NCBI GenBank assembly: GCA_016793585.1
Contig: JAEUJR010000155.1
Location: forward strand, 1-7,870
Direction of reading: 5' to 3'
Length of the DNA: 7,870 nucleotides
Source of the DNA: Archangium sp.
Lineage (GTDB): Bacteria; Myxococcota; Myxococcia; Myxococcales; Myxococcaceae
The position numbers and the translations under genes are program-made. The notes under the pieces are model-generated. The model searched no databases. It saw only the letters and a program-made list of their open reading frames with translations, and was not told the origin of the DNA. Below are positions 4,850-7,870 of the stretch, in pieces (position 1 is the first letter of the stretch; each line of letters opens with the position of its first letter).

Positions 4850-5815
4850 GTGATCAGGTACATGAAGGCAGCGCCGACGACGTGGGTGATGCAGTTCAAG
4901 GGCAGCCGGCTGAAGCGCGAGGGAGCGGGGCTCTCGTTCTTCTACTGGGAGCCGACGACGACCCTCGTGGCAGTGCCGATGGCGAGCGTCGACGTGCCGT
5001 TCGCCTTCACCGAGGTGACCGCCGACTTTCAGCAGGTCACGGTGCAGGGGCAGCTGACGTTCAGGGTGGCCGAGCCAAAGAAGCTGGCCGCGCTGATGGA
5101 CTACTCGGTGACGGCGAGCGGTGCGTATCGCTCCGAAGATCCCCAGAAGCTGACCGAGCGGCTCGTCTACGCGGCGCAGATTCTCACCCGCACCTCGTTG
5201 CAGCAGTGGGGTCTGCGCGAAGGCCTGACGCGCTCGGAGCAGCTCGAAAAGGCGGTCATCACGGGCCTGCGGTCGACCGAGGTGGTGCAGATGCTCGGCG
5301 TCGAGGTGTTGAGCGTGTCGGTGCTGTCGGTGCGGCCGACGCCCGAGATGGCGCGCGCGCTCGAGGCCGAAGCGCGTGAAGGGCTGCAGCGGCAGAGCGA
5401 CGAGGCGATCTACGAGCGCCGCAACGCCGCGGTCGAGCAGGAGCGCCGCGTGAAACAGAGCGAGCTCGAGACCGAGATCATGGTCGAGACCAAGCGCCGT
5501 CACATTCGCGAGACGAAGATGGCCGCCGACATCGCGATGGAGAAGGAGCGCGAGAAGCTGCTCGAGCAGAAGGCCTCGAACGAGCGCACGCTGGCCGATG
5601 CGCAGGCGTACACGCTCGACAAGACGCTCGCCCCGATTCGCCAGCTCGACTGGAAGACGCTTCAGGCGCTGTCGAGCGCCCGCATGGATCCCGCGTCGAT
5701 GATCGCTGTCGCCTTCCGTGAGCTCGCCGAGAACGCGACCAAGATCGGCGAACTCAACATGAGCCCCGATCTCCTCAAGTCGCTCATGCAGCCCGCCCTG
5801 CCGAACGGAAAGTGA
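4850..5815 (+). CDS. Soluble SPFH/band 7 domain protein
   Basis: A 321-residue protein with an SPFH (stomatin/prohibitin/flotillin/HflK) domain at about residues 10-170: 'TTLVAVPMASVDVPFAFTEVTADFQQVTVQGQLTF' region (38-71), the EPKKL segment (75-79), and 'LSVSVLSVRPTPEMARALEAEAREGL' region (154-179). A long charged coiled-coil follows (about 165-255, rich in E, R, K and Q: EQERRVKQSELETEI), and a conserved-looking C-terminus (DWKTLQAL, AFRELAENATKIGELNMSPDLL). There is no N-terminal membrane anchor or signal peptide. It differs in this from stomatins and prohibitins and probably acts as a cytosolic or peripheral oligomer. SPFH proteins build ring- or cage-like scaffolds; the specific role here is unknown. 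The NAD-kinase-like gene starts 9 bases after its stop, so the two are surely co-transcribed. The family call is firm. Confidence 0.88.
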   Translation: MIRYMKAAPTTWVMQFKGSRLKREGAGLSFFYWEPTTTLVAVPMASVDVPFAFTEVTADFQQVTVQGQLTFRVAEPKKLAALMDYSVTASGAYRSEDPQKLTERLVYAAQILTRTSLQQWGLREGLTRSEQLEKAVITGLRSTEVVQMLGVEVLSVSVLSVRPTPEMARALEAEAREGLQRQSDEAIYERRNAAVEQERRVKQSELETEIMVETKRRHIRETKMAADIAMEKEREKLLEQKASNERTLADAQAYTLDKTLAPIRQLDWKTLQALSSARMDPASMIAVAFRELAENATKIGELNMSPDLLKSLMQPALPNGK

Positions 5816-5824
5816 GGCGCCGTC

Positions 5825-6859
5825 ATGTTCGAGAAGCTCGTGCTCGTCACCCGGAAGACGCGGCTGCAGGGGCTCATCGAGCGTTTCAACACGCGCGCCC
5901 AGGCGAAGTTCTACCTGGAGCACGCGGGCCTCGACTTCGAGGACTACGCCGACGAGGACGAGGTGTACCGGCAATCGGTCGACGAGATCGAGAAGCAGCT
6001 CGAGCTCGGCCTGCCGGTGCAGCGGCTCGATCGATCGTTGCTCTCGACGTACCACTTCGGGCCGAGCGATCTCGTCATCGCCGCGGGCCAGGACGGGCTG
6101 GTCGCCAACACGGCGAAGTACATCGGCGCGCAGCCGCTCATCGGCGTGAACCCCGACCCCGACCGGTTCGATGGCCAGCTGCTGCCCTTCGACGTCGAGG
6201 GCGTGCGCGTGGCGGTGACGCGCACCATCGAGGGCAAGATGCCGGTCGCCGAGGTGACGCTCGCGCGGGCGCAGACGAGTGACGGGCAGACGCTGCTCGC
6301 GTTCAACGATCTGTACATCGGCGAGACGACCCACCAGTCGGCGCACTACCGCCTGTGGACGGCTTCCGCGTCGAAGAAGAAGCCCGAACCTTCCGCCGAG
6401 CGGCAGTCGTCGAGCGGCGTGATCGTCTCTACCGGCGCAGGCTCGACCGGCTGGCTCTCGTCGGTGCGCACCATGGCCGAGCGGGTCGGCGCGTTCTTCG
6501 GCGGGCGCGCCATCGGGCCCCTCGCGATGCCGTGGAACGACCCGCGCCTCTTCTACGTGGTGCGTGAGCCGTTCATCTCGAAGCACTCCGAAGCGAAGAA
6601 CGTCGTGGGTTGGCTCGAGCACGAGGCGCAGCTGCACATCGAGTCGCTGATGCCGCAGTCGGGCACCATCTTCTCCGATGGCATGGAGGCCGACTGCCTG
6701 CGCTTCACCTCGGGCATGACGGTGCGCGTGGGGCCTGCGCCGCAGCGGGCGCGCCTGGTGGTCACGAAGCCCCAGGCGGCGTTCAACGAGCCCTCGATCG
6801 ACCCGCGCACAGGTCGGCTTCGCACGAAGGCCGTGAACCTGATTCACTCCTCGAGATGA
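5825..6859 (+). CDS. NAD-kinase-fold protein (ATP-NAD kinase family, divergent)
   Basis: A 344-residue protein. NAD kinases make NADP from NAD in the cytosol; diacylglycerol and sphingosine kinases share the fold. Marks in order: an N-terminal region with 'RLDRSLLSTYHFGPSDLVIA'-type context (67-86); AAGQDGLVANTAKY (86-99), matching the phosphate-binding GGDG loop but with GQDG; GVNPDPDRFDG (107-117); AFNDLYIGE (159-167) at the usual NE motif, here ND; and GVIVSTGAGSTGW (198-210), matching the 'STPTGSTAY' motif. A DG pair (285-286, FSDGMEAD) lies in the beta-sandwich half. Between FNDLYIGE and STGAGSTGW lies a region of about 30 residues rich in K, S and P (168-197). The length is somewhat above the usual 290 or so. 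GAGG overlapping the SPFH stop serves the ATG. A housekeeping NAD kinase may exist elsewhere, so the substrate is uncertain. Confidence 0.82.
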   Translation: MFEKLVLVTRKTRLQGLIERFNTRAQAKFYLEHAGLDFEDYADEDEVYRQSVDEIEKQLELGLPVQRLDRSLLSTYHFGPSDLVIAAGQDGLVANTAKYIGAQPLIGVNPDPDRFDGQLLPFDVEGVRVAVTRTIEGKMPVAEVTLARAQTSDGQTLLAFNDLYIGETTHQSAHYRLWTASASKKKPEPSAERQSSSGVIVSTGAGSTGWLSSVRTMAERVGAFFGGRAIGPLAMPWNDPRLFYVVREPFISKHSEAKNVVGWLEHEAQLHIESLMPQSGTIFSDGMEADCLRFTSGMTVRVGPAPQRARLVVTKPQAAFNEPSIDPRTGRLRTKAVNLIHSSR

Positions 6860-7870
6860 CGACCCGGTTGGTGCTGCTCGCTGCTGTGACGGCGCTGTTG
6901 GCTGGCTGTGGAACGCGCGGAACGTGCACGCCGATGACGTGCATGGGCTGCTGCTCCCGTGACGATCGCTGTGTGGCGGGCACCGACGCGACCCAGTGCG
7001 GCCGCAACGGCTCGTCGTGCAACACCTGTGCATCGGGCCAGACCTGCGCTGCGGGAGCCTGCAGCATTCCCGGCTCGACGGGCGGTGGCAGCGCGACGGC
7101 CGGGGGCAGCGCGACGGCGGGTGGCTCGGCGTCTGCTGGTGGAACCGCAACAGGCGGCGGCTCGGGGTCCAACGACGCCGGCTTCATCGACCCCTGCTCC
7201 GACGACGCCAAGCTCGTCTACGTCGTCGATTCGAACGGCACCTTCTCGAGCTTCAACCCGCGCCTCGCTGGCATGCCCGGCGCCTTCACCGACAAGGGCC
7301 GCCTCGCCTGCCCTGCCGCCGGTGGCGCGACGCCGTTCTCGATGTCAGTCGATCGCCAGGCGAAGGCGTGGGTCGTCTACGGCAATGGAGAGCTCTTTCG
7401 CGTCGACGTGAACACCCTCGCGTGCACGCGCATCGCCGTCAGCAGCCCGACCAACGCGAAGGTCTACGGCATGGGCTTCGTCACCGACACCGCGGGAGGA
7501 ACGACCGACACGCTCTACGTCGCCGGCAACGCGGTGAACGCGAACTTCACCACCAGCCAGTTCGGCACGCTCTCGACGACGGCGCCGTACGCGGTGACGC
7601 TCCGTGCGCAGCTGAACGGCGCACCCGAGCTGACTGGCACCGGCGACGCGCACCTGTGGGCGTTCTTTCCCAACGTGAGCCCGCCGCTCGTGAGTGAGCT
7701 CTCGAAGACGAACGGCATGGCGGTGCGCAGCTTCCCAGCGCCGTCGCTGATGGGAACTCCAACGGCCTGGGCGTTCGCGTTCTGGGGCGGAGACTTCTGG
7801 ATCTTCCTGCAGCGCCAGGGCGAGACGTCGACGACGGTCTATCGAATGAACGGCATGACGGGCGCGGTGA
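6856..7870 (+). CDS. Cys-rich, repeat-linker lipoprotein with probable beta-propeller domain (3' end outside window)
   Basis: The frame is open from the ATG at 6856 to the last base (338 codons, no stop). The ATG overlaps the kinase stop as ATGA. Residues 1-18 are a lipoprotein signal: MTTRLVLLAAVTALLAGC, lipobox LAGC with C18 lipidated. G19 is not Asp, so outer-membrane sorting is possible, though myxobacterial rules differ. Residues 24-69 hold ten cysteines (CCSRDDRC, QCGRNGSSCNTC, QTCAAGAC) and look like a small disulfide-rich module. Residues 76-105 are a Gly/Ser/Ala/Thr linker of six-residue units. From about 118 on, short beta-rich repeats appear (KLVYVVDSNGTFSSFNP, KAWVVYGNGELFRVDV, DTLYVAG, GDFWIFLQR), suggesting a propeller-like domain. 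This layout is common in myxobacterial surface lipoproteins; its function is not known. The placement in the SPFH/kinase operon is notable. Confidence 0.8.
   Translation, partial: MTTRLVLLAAVTALLAGCGTRGTCTPMTCMGCCSRDDRCVAGTDATQCGRNGSSCNTCASGQTCAAGACSIPGSTGGGSATAGGSATAGGSASAGGTATGGGSGSNDAGFIDPCSDDAKLVYVVDSNGTFSSFNPRLAGMPGAFTDKGRLACPAAGGATPFSMSVDRQAKAWVVYGNGELFRVDVNTLACTRIAVSSPTNAKVYGMGFVTDTAGGTTDTLYVAGNAVNANFTTSQFGTLSTTAPYAVTLRAQLNGAPELTGTGDAHLWAFFPNVSPPLVSELSKTNGMAVRSFPAPSLMGTPTAWAFAFWGGDFWIFLQRQGETSTTVYRMNGMTGAV
7084..7155 (+). repeat. Tandem 18-base repeat coding the GGSATA linker
   Basis: Four 18-base units encode GGSATA, GGSATA, GGSASA and GGTATG, followed by a partial GGS. The first two units are nearly identical in DNA (GGCAGCGCGACGGC in both), while later units drift in sequence. 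Copy number may vary between strains by slippage, changing the length of the tether between the Cys module and the outer domain. Confidence 0.7.

Noticed and set aside
4844..7150. 768-codon open frame on the minus strand
   Set aside because: It is antisense to the SPFH and NAD-kinase-like genes and has Arg/His/Leu-rich low-complexity composition. Both plus-strand genes have clear family motifs.
7078..7164. Possible CRISPR-like or intergenic repeat
   Set aside because: The 18-base units are in frame and encode a GGSATA protein linker; there are no spacers between them.

Overview
The window looks like a myxobacterial chromosome (Myxococcota). Base composition is high in G+C with strongly GC-biased third codon positions. 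There is a lipoprotein whose lipobox is followed by a Cys-rich segment and a Gly/Ser/Ala/Thr repeat linker, a style common in that phylum. The Lgt also belongs to a divergent 'HDHPG' type that I associate with myxobacteria. No search was run, so taxonomy is inferred from style.

Left part, about 1-3430: the end of an integrative element. Five genes read rightwards with almost no space between them. They are the tail of an unidentified gene, a DUF3987 replication/helicase-like protein, a 33-codon ORF, an excisionase-like HTH protein and a tyrosine integrase. The integrase reading frame runs into a tRNA-Leu(UAG) gene on the opposite strand and stops in the anticodon. This places the element-chromosome junction at that tRNA. 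The other end of the element lies beyond the left edge.

Middle part, 3383-4759: host genes reading leftwards. They are a small double-CxxC protein, a divergent prolipoprotein diacylglyceryl transferase (Lgt), tRNA-Lys(CUU), a hairpin terminator that looks usable in both directions, and tRNA-Leu(UAG). A TTGACA promoter sits in the gap between lgt and tRNA-Lys.

Right part, 4796-7870: a divergent control region with three alternating GACTC/GAGTC half-sites. It is followed by a tight rightward operon: a soluble SPFH (band 7) protein, a divergent NAD-kinase-fold protein, and a Cys-rich repeat-linker lipoprotein that runs off the window. The lipoprotein start overlaps the kinase stop (ATGA). It has no stop codon within the window and is easily missed.

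The most interesting points are the SPFH/NAD-kinase-like/lipoprotein operon with its patterned operator, the integrase whose last 15 residues and stop come from the target tRNA, and the Lgt with substituted key residues. Apart from the window edges there is no stretch above about 100 bases without an annotated feature.
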